Source: Agromyces sp. Leaf222 (lineage in GTDB: Bacteria; Actinomycetota; Actinomycetes; Actinomycetales; Microbacteriaceae). From it: a stretch of 64,000 nt of DNA. The notes under the pieces were generated by a model, which saw nothing but the letters and a program-made list of their open reading frames with translations, ran no database searches and was not told the DNA's origin. Within the stretch, counting starts at the first letter, position 1. Every line of letters begins with the position of its first letter. The position numbers and the translations under genes were made by a program. Of this stretch, positions 42,368 through 52,600 are shown in pieces. The stretch covers positions 2,350,605 through 2,414,604 of the forward strand of contig NZ_LMKQ01000001.1 in the NCBI RefSeq assembly GCF_001421565.1, in the 5' to 3' direction.

Positions 42368-42687
42368 AATCCGACGATAGCGGCTTCACGGCACCCACCC
42401 GACCGCGGGTGATGCCCGGGGCTCCTGAAGGTTTGGTGACTCCTGATCTGTCCCGAACGCCTGCACCGTCAGCGATCAGACGTGCGCAGGGCCGTCTTCC
42501 GCTTGGTCGGGGTGAACAGCGGCCATGCGAACGTCAGCAGGTCGAACGCATACCCCGGGCCCGAGGTTGGAACAAAGCGTCATGCCGCTCAACGCCACGC
42601 CGAGAAGTCCCCCTCGAGCGCCCGATCGCAGCCGCGAGATCCGCGGGCCGCTCATTGCGCGTGAATCGTCCGCACATAAATGTGAGG
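42368..42687. other. 320 bases without a supported gene
   Basis: Between two minus-strand island genes. Short frames exist on both strands but none has a ribosome site and plausible protein sequence together. Confidence 0.45.
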
Positions 42688-43551
42688 CTACTCGGCCGAC
42701 CCGCCGAGATGCGCAGGGAGCCGATTCCCGATCTCGGTCATGGATTGCAGGTACTCGTCCCCGATGGTTTCCGGCAGCCCCCACACGCTGGTCAACTTCA
42801 CGGTGCCGATCATCGTGACGCCGAAAAGTTGGGTCAGATACTTCTTCAGATTGTCGGCGGGCAACACAACTTGCGGGACTGGGTATGCGATCGGCTGCTC
42901 AGTGAGCGACGCGGTGTACACCGACTCGCCGTGCGCCACTCCGGATAGATGGGAGTAAATCGCGGCTGCCTCCGGCCCCGGAGATACAGCGGCCTGCAAC
43001 ATCTCAATGGCAAGAGCTGTGGGACGAGGCACCGTCTCAGGCGTTCGGACGTGGATGCGGTCGCGATCACGGGTGGCGCGTGAAATCGCAACATCGATGG
43101 ACTCACCGCTCAAGAGGAGGATGCCCCGGTCCTTGGCGGCGTGGAGCTCACGAACAACCATCGCCCTCGCACGGTACTCGGCGCGGATCGACGTCATGGC
43201 ACCCATCACCCACCATGCTCGCGCCCACGTCTCAACAACGGTCCGGTTGATCGTGGCCAAGCTGGGTCCGTGGGATCCCGGGACTCGGAGCAGTCCGGCG
43301 AATGAAACGAGATGATCGATCGCGATCGCCATGTGAAGACTCACGAGTCTGGCTGCGTCATTCACATCTCTTGAGGTGTCAAGTGTCACGATCCCTGCTG
43401 GCAGCGTGATCTGCATTGCTTCCTGGACGTTGCGCGTCGCGGAAACAACCTCGTGGAGCCAGTCAGCAGCATCGATGCGATCGGCTTCCGTGGATGCGTA
43501 TTCCTCGGGCATGGGACCGATCATTTCAGCCCCGAGGTTCGGGAGGCGCAT
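42688..43551 (-). CDS. Hypothetical helical protein, 287 aa
   Basis: Starts MRLPNLGAEMIGPMPEEYAS with GAGG five bases before ATG 43551. Mostly alpha-helical; motifs such as TINRTVVETWARAWWVMG and YSHLSGVAHGES recall 'surface HEPN/DUF5677-like' proteins with a Y..LS..vHg signature, but I cannot confirm that. No signal or membrane helix. Cargo of the left part of the island between repeat units A and B. Confidence 0.6.
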   Translation of the reverse strand: MRLPNLGAEMIGPMPEEYASTEADRIDAADWLHEVVSATRNVQEAMQITLPAGIVTLDTSRDVNDAARLVSLHMAIAIDHLVSFAGLLRVPGSHGPSLATINRTVVETWARAWWVMGAMTSIRAEYRARAMVVRELHAAKDRGILLLSGESIDVAISRATRDRDRIHVRTPETVPRPTALAIEMLQAAVSPGPEAAAIYSHLSGVAHGESVYTASLTEQPIAYPVPQVVLPADNLKKYLTQLFGVTMIGTVKLTSVWGLPETIGDEYLQSMTEIGNRLPAHLGGSAE

Positions 43552-44048
43552 CGATCCTCTCGACCGCGGGTATCGCTGCCGCCAACAACGGCGAGGATGG
43601 TCCCGCCTGCTTCGGCAGCAGCCGTCGCCAATGCGGGACAGCGGAACTAGCGACCACCACAGATCCTTCGAGAATGGCCAAGCTCACCCGAGACGCACTC
43701 CACGCAAAACAACTGATCAAACGGCATTTGTGGGGCGGGTCGGGCTTGAACTGACGACCGATGGGTGTCGCCCACCCGTTGGTCGCATCCTGGATTCCTC
43801 GCCGCGACTCGCCCGATTTGGATCTGATCAGGATCTTCTTGTGCACTGCGTTCGCACCTGTCCAGACTACCCGGCTTCGCCTAGCCCGTCTGGGTTGTCT
43901 CCGATCGAAGTGTGGTGAATACCCGGTCACCGACGCCGAGCAGGTCCGAATAGAGCGCTTTGCAATCTTGTTCGTAGGTCATCATGGCGGCCGCCCGCAC
44001 CACCCGCAGTCACCGGAGACTAACCGAAAATTATCGCCAGCTCAGTCG
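43552..44048. other. 497 bases without a gene; contains repeat unit B
   Basis: Upstream part shows no gene. CTGATCAA (43713-43720) precedes unit B. Bases 43923-44048 separate unit B from the stop of the NTPase gene. Confidence 0.55.
43731..43922 (-). repeat. Island repeat unit B (degenerate att-like copy)
   Basis: Diverged copy of units A and C: the T-arm-like block is mutated (43731-43765), but the middle block (GATTTGGATCTGATCAGGAT) and end block (GTGTGGTGAATAC) match closely. It splits the island into a 2-kb and a 12-kb segment. Confidence 0.7.
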
Positions 44049-47000
44049 TCACAACTGCTTGTGGCGCTTGTTCACTTTGATCGGATTCTGCGTGGGGTCG
44101 AAGCTCGCCACGATGCCCTTCGACTTCAGCGCTTCGAGGAGCGCGATTGCCGCCGCTGAGTTTGGAATCTTTGGCTTCTCCCGGCCGACGTAGGTCAGCT
44201 TCTCGTACTCGTCGCCGAGCGCGCGCAGGACCGGGATCAATTGTTCGGCCGTGGCGTTATTCAGATAGGGACGGAGCAGCGTCAGTACCTGATCCGCAGG
44301 GACGCGGTTGGCGGCCATCTGAGCCACGAGCGGGAAGCTGACGATGATCTTGAATGCTTCCGCAAGGCGGGCCAGCTGGAGCAGCCCTGCCTTGCCGCCG
44401 TGCGGCGCGTACGAGTCCGCACCTTTCACGATGTCTCGCTTCGCGGCGTCGCTCACAGCCGAGCTCCCAAGGACCGGACCCAAGTCTGCGCTGACGAGCT
44501 CGGGGGTCGTCCACTCTTCAAATTTCGGAGAATGCCGCAGCACATGTTCCTTGGTCGCCCAGTCGGCGCCGGCGAGGTGCGCATAGGTCGCAGCACTATC
44601 TGAGATGACGTTCCGGGCCCTCAGTTCGCCGAACAGGGCACTGCTTTCGGCCGGAAGGGAGTTGGCTGCGACGTACTTCTTCAGGTCGAGGCTCTCTGCC
44701 AGTTTCGCGCGGAGCACGGGATCGAGAACCGCGGCGGACGAGATGAGGGTCACGGCGAGCTCGCGTTTAGCGTCCTCGTCGGCGCCGTCGTGTTCCCTGA
44801 TCGCATCCGTGGCGCCCAGAACGACTGCAAGATTAGTGTCCACGCCCCCTGCATGGCCGAGATAGCGCAGGACGTTCGCGAAGGTGGCGGGGAAGCGGTT
44901 CTCCCGCGCCAGCGGCGCCCAGGTATCCTCTGGAACCATTCCGAGGTCCGCGATCCGGCTTTCCGCCGAGGCCGTGGCGACGACGTTCTCGATGAGCGCG
45001 GGCGCTGCTTCGTGAACCTCGGTGAGCACGGCGACGAAACCGGCGGCCGTCGCATTCGACGGCGAGCGTCCTTCGATCGCCGCGAGGTACGCCGGCAGCT
45101 CCCTGAGAGCCTTTGCGTACACCTGGTCGCGGCTGGCTACCCTGAGCTGGTCGAGCGCAAGGCCAGCGCCCTCGCCCACCGCCGACTGCAGATTGTCGGT
45201 GGTCATGTCGTAGATTCCGAGCCGGACGAATTCGGTGCGGGCGCGGGCACCGAGCGGCGAGAGGTCGGGAACGCTGATGCCCGCCTCCTTGAAGAGGGTC
45301 GCGAGACGCCCCGCTGCCTTAGCCGTCAGATCCGCGGACGCGACAGCGGGGAGTTCTGGGTAGCCGGCGAAGAGGTAGCGCTTTACCGACTCATCGACGC
45401 GCTGCCGGGGCTTGTCGGAGAGACGCGCGAGGCACTCGCTGACGAGTGCCCGGCGACCGACATCGTCGAGCTCTGCCTCGCCGATGAGGTAAGCGAGGAC
45501 TCGCGGACTGCGCGCGGTGAGTCGACGGACCAGGTCTCGTGCGTGCGAGCTGGAGGCAAGGTAGCTCTGTAGGAACCGCCGCTCGTCCGACCCAAAGCGG
45601 GCCAGTGCATTCACCATGATTCTGGCCGACGGGCTCTTCGTTGCGAGCAGACGGTCAAGCAGCGCGATGTTATAGAGCGCGGGGTCAGCGAGCGCCTGTT
45701 CGCCGCGCTCGCGGACGACCGCGTCAACGTCGAGCGGCTCTAGCTCGAAGTGCTCGTCCATGAGTCCGCGTTCGACGTGATGGATGATGAAGTTGGTCGC
45801 GGCCGGGCTCACGCGGTCGCCGTGGAATGTGGATGTGTAGAGCGTGAAGTTGCGGTCTACGTAGCCGGCCTTGACGAGCTCGAAAGCGAGCCCGCGGGTG
45901 AGGAGCCTTTCAGCGACCGTAGCCAGCGGGACCCGCTGGTTTTCGAAGTCCACTAGGAACTCAGGGCGCTTGATGAGGTCACCCATGTCCGCAGAGCGAA
46001 GGAACTTCAGCTGCTCCTCCAGCACGGCGATCTTCTCGTGGGCCGCGTCTTCGTCGGCTTCCTTCCACGCCTCTGGATCGAGCGCCTCGCCGACTAGTGA
46101 CTCGACGTCCGACCGGCTCAGTGAGATCTGAGGGCCGCCGTAAACGGGGTTGTGCCAAACAACAGCAGTGGAGCCGTCTTCCCCGACGAACGACTTCCAG
46201 AACGCTGCCGACTGGAAGTAGTCCTGCGTTCGCTCGCTGCCGCCATACTGGTAGCTCGCGTTCTGCTGCCGCAGGCCGGTCGTCCTCACCATCATGGCAA
46301 TGCGTTCCGTCAGCCTCTTACCGAGACGCGGCGCCCTGGCAATGGCGCTGCCCGCACGCGCGAGATCCTGCCGAGCGGCGCGGAGCTCCCGCTCAACGCG
46401 CGGAACATTCGCGACGACCAGCGACCGGCTCACCTCGTAGAGCCGGTCGAGCCTGCTCTTGCCGAGACGGATCACCTCGAAGTCGCTGAGATGCGTGCTC
46501 TTATAGAGCATCATCGCGAACAAATGGGTCTCGCTGAGCCCGAGCTCCTCGCCGTCGCCGGAGAAGATACGGCCGCGGAACACCACGAACTCATTGCGCA
46601 CGTTCTTGAGCAAGCGCATATCCGGGACGAAACGGCCCGCCAAGTCAACGAGATCGTCGGACACCTGGTGATTGATACCTCGCAGGATCTGCGCCGTGAG
46701 GTTCCGTGCGCTGCGGTGCGTAATGAACGGAACCACCGGGATGACGAGATCGAAGAACTTCGTCCGGTTCGCCCGAACCGATTCCGCCTGCGCGGGGTCG
46801 AGGTCGGCGGCCGCGGCATCGGGCTTCCGCCCCTCAAGTTCGAGGCCGATGCGGTCGAAGATACTGTCCTTGATCGCGTAAATGAACTGAACGGGCCGGT
46901 CCTTGATCTGTGGAGCGGCGTTGAGGAGCGTGTTGAGCGACCGCAGAGTCTCAAAGATGTGTGAGTCGTTGAAGCGGTCGATGTCCTCGAAGATCACGAC

Positions 47001-47759
47001 CCGGTGTCGGGAGGTCTCAAAGAAGTAGACGATCTCGTCGAGGTACTGGTCGAAGTACGAGACGGACTTTTCGTCCAGGGTCACCGATGCCGGACCCGCC
47101 GAGAATTGCTTGACGTGGATGCGTCCGTGTAGCAGCCAGCGCACGAGGTACGCGGCCCCGCCGGCCGCGAAGAACACCGCTGGATACACCCACAGCCCGA
47201 TCTCAACCAGCGGCTCGAGCGTCTTCGTGATGATCGCGCCCCAGCCGGCGATCAGAAAGATCAGGGTGACGACCAAGGCGCTCAGGCCCGCAAGAAGTAG
47301 CTCCCTGCCGGAGTTGAAGCGCTCAATGCGGCGGAAACGCGAGCCCACCGCGTTCTCCGGTTCCTCCCGGTAGAGGAGTTGCTTCACGATCTCCTGCTGG
47401 ATCCGGTTCGTCGGCGTAGTCGCCTGCCGGGGCACCGACTCGTCCATGTCGGTCTGGTCGATCGGCGCGAGCGTCGACAGCGACAGCTCGACGACCTCGC
47501 TGGCCTTGAGGCGCGAGACTTCCTGCAGGATGCTGCTCTTTCCCACCCCGTAGTTGCCCGACAGCGCGATGTTGCGGACCAGGGGGTCGCCGAGCGCCTT
47601 CACGATCGCCTTCGCGTACTGGGCGTGCTCCGATTTGATGAACGTCGGCGTGAGCGCGACGAGATCCCATTCACCCTGCGTTCGGCCCTGGCCAGCGGGC
47701 TCCGCATCCGTGGTCTCGGTCGCCTCACCCGTTGCGATGTCGTCGTGTTGATTCCCCAT
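44049..47759 (-). CDS. YobI-like membrane-anchored P-loop NTPase
   Basis: 1236 residues. Walker A GNYGVGKS at 68-75 and Walker B VVIFEDID at about 255-262 with the family's 'FEDIDRF'. Two membrane helices (about 155-178 and 188-210) lie between them, which is the hallmark of YobI-like P-loop ATPases. The large C-terminal part is helical repeats (residues about 450-1150), like sensor arms of STAND NTPases. ATG 47759 follows AGGA. Related proteins are suspected in phage defence. It is divergent from the hydrolase-CHAT operon with 221 bases between starts, suggesting a joint system (inference). Confidence 0.8.
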   Translation of the reverse strand: MGNQHDDIATGEATETTDAEPAGQGRTQGEWDLVALTPTFIKSEHAQYAKAIVKALGDPLVRNIALSGNYGVGKSSILQEVSRLKASEVVELSLSTLAPIDQTDMDESVPRQATTPTNRIQQEIVKQLLYREEPENAVGSRFRRIERFNSGRELLLAGLSALVVTLIFLIAGWGAIITKTLEPLVEIGLWVYPAVFFAAGGAAYLVRWLLHGRIHVKQFSAGPASVTLDEKSVSYFDQYLDEIVYFFETSRHRVVIFEDIDRFNDSHIFETLRSLNTLLNAAPQIKDRPVQFIYAIKDSIFDRIGLELEGRKPDAAAADLDPAQAESVRANRTKFFDLVIPVVPFITHRSARNLTAQILRGINHQVSDDLVDLAGRFVPDMRLLKNVRNEFVVFRGRIFSGDGEELGLSETHLFAMMLYKSTHLSDFEVIRLGKSRLDRLYEVSRSLVVANVPRVERELRAARQDLARAGSAIARAPRLGKRLTERIAMMVRTTGLRQQNASYQYGGSERTQDYFQSAAFWKSFVGEDGSTAVVWHNPVYGGPQISLSRSDVESLVGEALDPEAWKEADEDAAHEKIAVLEEQLKFLRSADMGDLIKRPEFLVDFENQRVPLATVAERLLTRGLAFELVKAGYVDRNFTLYTSTFHGDRVSPAATNFIIHHVERGLMDEHFELEPLDVDAVVRERGEQALADPALYNIALLDRLLATKSPSARIMVNALARFGSDERRFLQSYLASSSHARDLVRRLTARSPRVLAYLIGEAELDDVGRRALVSECLARLSDKPRQRVDESVKRYLFAGYPELPAVASADLTAKAAGRLATLFKEAGISVPDLSPLGARARTEFVRLGIYDMTTDNLQSAVGEGAGLALDQLRVASRDQVYAKALRELPAYLAAIEGRSPSNATAAGFVAVLTEVHEAAPALIENVVATASAESRIADLGMVPEDTWAPLARENRFPATFANVLRYLGHAGGVDTNLAVVLGATDAIREHDGADEDAKRELAVTLISSAAVLDPVLRAKLAESLDLKKYVAANSLPAESSALFGELRARNVISDSAATYAHLAGADWATKEHVLRHSPKFEEWTTPELVSADLGPVLGSSAVSDAAKRDIVKGADSYAPHGGKAGLLQLARLAEAFKIIVSFPLVAQMAANRVPADQVLTLLRPYLNNATAEQLIPVLRALGDEYEKLTYVGREKPKIPNSAAAIALLEALKSKGIVASFDPTQNPIKVNKRHKQL

Positions 47760-47980
47760 AAGTGATCCTGATTATGGCAGCGAGGTGTGACATATCAGCA
47801 ATGCGTCGAGCAAGACGATGGCCACCCGACGGCCGCGCGTCAAGCGCCGAGTCCCACCCGAATTCGAGTGGCCTGCCATCCGCACGCGTCTGCAAGCAAT
47901 CGGCGGCGAACGCGGGCTGCCCTGGGTCCACCCGCTTGGGGGGCAGAGCAGCACGTGCTGTGGCCGATAACTTCAGGAGC

Positions 47981-48838
47981 ATGCCTCCGTCGTTTGCACA
48001 TTGCTACGTCGATCTCGAGCATCCGCTCGCGCCAGCCGGGGTCGTGGCCACCGTCCCTGCTCGGCGCCTCGTCGTCTTCGTGCATGGCTGGGGCGGCACC
48101 GCGTACGAGAGCTGGGGCGACTTCGATGCGCCACCACCAGGCGATCCCTGGTGGGCAGAATCCGACCTGCTCTTTACCCAGTATCCGTCTCGCACGCAGA
48201 CGGTCCTCGCTGCAGCCGATCATCTCCGGACCTTCCTTCGAGATTTCTACCCCACGCCTTATCGACCCATGTTGGAGTTCGACGGGATCGCTGTTCGGGA
48301 AGATGTGACGTCTCGGTACGAGGAACTCATCCTGGTCGGACACTCACTCGGCGGACTCGTGTTGCGCAGAGCCCTCGTCGACGAAATCGACGAGTGGTCG
48401 CATGCGGGCTCCCTGCCCAGCGCACGCCCTGACATCCTCGACGGTCAACTACGGCTCTTCAGCCCAGCGAGTGCTGGGTTCGTGCCGCGAGGCTGGCTTG
48501 CCCTCGTGTTTGCGGCATGGCCAGGATTGGACCGATCACTGCGGGCAGGGGCGGCCTACGTGGACCTGGCTCCAGATTCGCTCGCCATCAGCGAGACGCG
48601 ACGCCGCACCGAGCGTTATGACACCCGCGCTGGCGACGCTCGCGCGCTCGGGGCGCAAATCCTCTGGGCTAATCCGGAGGATGTCGTACTGACTGAGCGG
48701 TATGACACGGACCAAGCATCACGAACCGTCGATCCGACAATCCACCCACAGGGAAAGGTCGCCCACGCCGACGTGTGCAAACCGACTGACGGGTACCTGG
48801 TTCCGTACGGCTTCGTAGTGAACGGCGAACTCTCATGA
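47981..48838 (+). CDS. Alpha/beta hydrolase (lipase/PGAP1-like), putative effector
   Basis: 285 residues. Oxyanion segment VVFVHGWGGTAYESW (HGWGG 35-39) and nucleophile Ser122's neighbourhood in LVGHSLGGLVLRRAL (GHSLGG) are intact; the acid/His partners are less obvious (a His in KVAHADVCKP near the end). No signal peptide. The fold suggests an esterase or phospholipase. ATG 47981 has GATAAC nine to ten bases before it and AGGAG too close, so a leaderless start is possible. Its stop overlaps the next start (ATGA), tying it to the CHAT protease operon; a membrane-lipid-attacking effector is the attractive inference. Confidence 0.78.
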   Translation: MPPSFAHCYVDLEHPLAPAGVVATVPARRLVVFVHGWGGTAYESWGDFDAPPPGDPWWAESDLLFTQYPSRTQTVLAAADHLRTFLRDFYPTPYRPMLEFDGIAVREDVTSRYEELILVGHSLGGLVLRRALVDEIDEWSHAGSLPSARPDILDGQLRLFSPASAGFVPRGWLALVFAAWPGLDRSLRAGAAYVDLAPDSLAISETRRRTERYDTRAGDARALGAQILWANPEDVVLTERYDTDQASRTVDPTIHPQGKVAHADVCKPTDGYLVPYGFVVNGELS

Positions 48839-49683
48839 CCAGAGTCGATCCGGCACGGTTTCGAGAGCGAAACCTGCTGCGGGTGCTGGATCGAGGGCGA
48901 CAGACGATCGACCGAACGGGCCACGCAGGAACGCGTGCCCGCTTCGCAAGGGAATTGGTCGAGTGGCGCGACCTCGGGCTGAACGACGAGCGCCACGCGA
49001 GATGGGCATTCCGCGCCTGGAGTCTCATCAGTCTCGAGGGGGTCGAGCTGCTGTCCGCAATTTTGGACTCGGACGACGCCGAATGGGAGATGTGGGCAAG
49101 CACCTTGACGGCGATCGTCGAGTCAGCCACGCGCGAACCGAACCGCGTCACTTCCGAGGAGCGAGTAAAGCTTGAGGTGGTCGCGAAGTTGCTGACCGAC
49201 GGCGTCGAACTGCCGGGTCCGGCGAACTGGCGTTCGAGGTCAGTACTGGAAGCAACCGCGCCCGACCGAATCGATAACCTCCGCAGGCTGGTAGGACGCG
49301 TGGGCGCGCGCACCGAGGTCGTCCACGAACCCGCGTCTGGCTCCGAGCCAATTGCGTCCGACTTCGACCTCGATCTCGAGCTGTTTCGTCTGACCGCCGC
49401 AGAGTTCGCGACTCGATCGTCCGCAGCGGGGCTTGAGCTGGAGACATTCTCGGTTGAGACGACTGAGCTCAGAGCTGTGCTGCTCCCCCTGGACAACGGC
49501 TGGCGCGTTCGGCTGATCTCCTTCGGCGCATACGGCACGTACGACATCGAAGTCCAGTTCACGTCCGGTCGAATCGAGTCCGCCCGGATGCAGCTCCCCG
49601 AAGATGACCAAGCCGACCACGATCTCGATATCGAACATCCCGATGGCCCGCCGGTGCGGATCCGCGTCCGGCGGAGCCGATGA
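48835..49683 (+). CDS. Uncharacterised 282-aa protein coupled to CHAT protease
   Basis: No family recognised. The N-terminal half is helical (FRERNLLRVLDRGRQTI... LISLEGVELLSAILDSD), followed by an acidic linker (SEPIASDFDLDLELFRL) and a C-terminal beta-rich part (GWRVRLISFGAYGTYDIEVQ) ending in IRVRRSR. Both ends overlap neighbours by ATGA, so it is made in step with the hydrolase and the protease. It could be an adapter, an inhibitor or a substrate of the CHAT domain; sequence does not decide. Confidence 0.7.
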   Translation: MTRVDPARFRERNLLRVLDRGRQTIDRTGHAGTRARFARELVEWRDLGLNDERHARWAFRAWSLISLEGVELLSAILDSDDAEWEMWASTLTAIVESATREPNRVTSEERVKLEVVAKLLTDGVELPGPANWRSRSVLEATAPDRIDNLRRLVGRVGARTEVVHEPASGSEPIASDFDLDLELFRLTAAEFATRSSAAGLELETFSVETTELRAVLLPLDNGWRVRLISFGAYGTYDIEVQFTSGRIESARMQLPEDDQADHDLDIEHPDGPPVRIRVRRSR

Positions 49684-52600
49684 TTCCCGGTCTTTCGCGA
49701 GCTTCTAGGCTCCCACTCGCACCTGGAGCCCGACGACTCCTCACGACGGTCAACGGACTGCCGATCACGATCCCCGAACGTGCACGGCTGCTCACGGCAT
49801 TGAGCCTGATCGACGGTGATTCTTGGCTGCGGGTGGAAGTACGAACGGATGGCGACCTCCGCGAGATGTTGGCGCTCGCGGCCGAATGGGCCGCCACGGA
49901 TGAACTCGCAAACGTGCTCGAACTCGCCGACACCATCGCGATCGCGTTCGACTTCGATTCCGTCGGCTCGGAGCACATCGCTCTCGCGCTGGTCGCATCG
50001 GCTCGGTTAGACTCGGCGCAGCGAGAAGAGCTCCTCGATGTCGTGGCGGAGGCCTTCGGTTTCGGCACGATGGAGGGCATCGGCAGCGCCGTCGAAGCCC
50101 ACCTGCGTCGCCAAGAGTCGACGGACCCGACAAGTGAGGACACCGCCCGGCTCAGGTTGACGCTTGCAGACCCGTGGTGGACAATCACGCGCATCGCACC
50201 GTTCGTCCACCCGTCCCTGCGGATCGCCCTCTGCGTCGTACTAGTCGTGCTGGCAGTCCGCGGGGGGAGCATCGCTGCCTGGTTCATCGCACTCGCCGCC
50301 GCCGTTCCGTTCCGCGATCCGAAGCTGATGGATTGGCCCGACTTCCCGCGCTATCCACGCGGCATCCTGGCGGGCATCCCGAGCCTGCTGGTCTTGAGCG
50401 GTACCGCAGCCGCGTTCGGCCTGCTGGCAATGGCGATCGTCCTCCTTACCGCGCACGTGTTGTTCGAAGGAATCGGAATCCTTCTCGATCGCATCCCATA
50501 CCGGCATCTGCAAACCGCGGGAAGCGCACTTAATGGACTAGAGGATTATCGAGGCCTGATCGGTCGCGCACTCGGACAGATCTACCGGGGGTCATATCGG
50601 AACCGCCTGCTCCGATGGTTCCTGCCCCTCATTCCAGTCGGATACATCGCATTCCGTTGGCACGACGTCCTGTTCATTCCGGTTCTCCGACAGGTCGAGC
50701 AGCGCCTTCCGGCGGAGTTGATCGCACGGGAGCCCCAGCGAGTGATCAGTGAGGTGTTCGAGCAAGCGGCGCTCGCCGGAGTAGTCCTTGGCGTTCTCCT
50801 GATGCTTGGCGCTTCCGGGCATCTCTTGATTGCGTTGGCTATGGCGATCGTCGCGATCGCCGTACGCGGGTGGCCCCCGCTTATAGCCGCTATCGTGCTC
50901 CTGCTCGGCATGGCCATCCATCTGTACGACTGGTGGGCTTGGCGTCGCATTCCATCAGCGCGTTTCCCCGTACCGGTGTTCCTCCCCAGGCGCCGACCTC
51001 TCTCGGGGCTCGTCGCCCAGTTCAGAGTGCGCCGGAGCCTTCGGCTGGGGCGGCCGGTTGCGGCGCTTCGCGAATACGAGCACTGGCTCGCCCTATCGAC
51101 GCCGGAATCGGCTTCCCCGTCTCGAGAAGAGATGGTGCACGCGCACCTGCTGCTGGAGGCCGGCCGCCCAGGCGAAGCCTGGGACCTCCGCGATTTGTTC
51201 CCGAAGCGAGCGGAAGTGTTCCAGGGCTACATAGTCGCCCGCACGATGTTCCTGCTTAACCGTCTCGATGACGCGCACAACGCAGCGCTCGAGGTCGGAT
51301 CGCGTATGCAGCAGTCGCCGATGCGGGTACCCAAGGCGCTCCGGGTCGTCGTCGCGTTGACGATCACCGAAATCCTCTCCCACGCTACCCCAGAAGTCGG
51401 TGTCGGCCTGACGGTCCTGGCTCGACTCCCAGATCTCGCCGACGGAGGCCGCGTCCACGAACCAGTCCGAATGCTGAGATCGGCCGCGGTGACATTTGAG
51501 GCTGATCGGCCCGAACTCGCCGAGCGATGCGCGCATGCCGCCGCGGGCCTCGCAATCCTCGCGCAGAATGAGCGCGCGACGAGCCGCGAGCGCAACCGGG
51601 AATCGACGCTGATGGCTCAGCAGGCAATGGCGACCTGTCAGGCAACGCGCTATATGTTCGGAAATGGCGAAGCGACGGTTTCCTCCTGGTCGCTCTGGAG
51701 AACCGGTGTTGAGATCCTCTTCCGGGACGGGAATCCGGTTGAGGTCGGATACGAGCTCCGCGCCATGATTGCCCTTCTCGATGCCGCCCCCGGGTTCGAG
51801 CGCGCCGCCTATCGGCTCCGGCTTGATTTGCTCGGGGTCTTGAACACCATCCGCCACGAACTCCGAACCCGCGAGGATCGTCATGCATGGTGGCAGACAT
51901 TCCATCCCGCCCTCGACGACGCAATAGGCGCAGCCTTCGCGGGGAAGGATTGGTCAACGCTCGCCGAGCTCATAGAGTATGGCCGACTGCAGTCCGAAGC
52001 AGCTACAGGACCGATCGATGCCGCCCGCAAACCTCTCTTCATCCGCGCGAACGGACGCTCCGTCCTCCAGAACGGGTTCTGGGAACAGCCGGGGGCTCCC
52101 GCCCCGGCATACGACCTCGAGGCTGCAGCGGCCGTAGTGGCGGGGCCAGGTGCATGGTGGTGGTCGACCTGGGAGGCTCAGGGACAGCTGTACTGGGCTT
52201 TGGTCCGGCCGGGGATGCCTGCGACCGGCGGCCGAGTCCCGATGAGCGAGCTCGCAGGCCCGCTCGCGCGCATGCACGACGCACTCCCGATCGAATTTCC
52301 CGGGGAGAACGCCTCGCAGCGTGATCGGCGCCTCGCCGACAGCCCGTTCGTCAACGGGCCCATTCGGCGCGAGCACGAGCTGTCCCGCGATCTCGCCGCG
52401 CTCGTTCCGGAGCCTCTCCAGAGGGCCATCCTCGAATCTGCGGCTACCGTATCGCTAGCGATCTCGCCCGATGTGGCCCTGTCGCACGTCCCCTGGGCGG
52501 GCATCATTCTCGGACCGGCCGATGTGCGTCTCATCGAGCACGTGCGCATTACGATCGCGCCCCCCGTCGCCGCACTCGTTGAGATCATCAGGCGAGCGGA

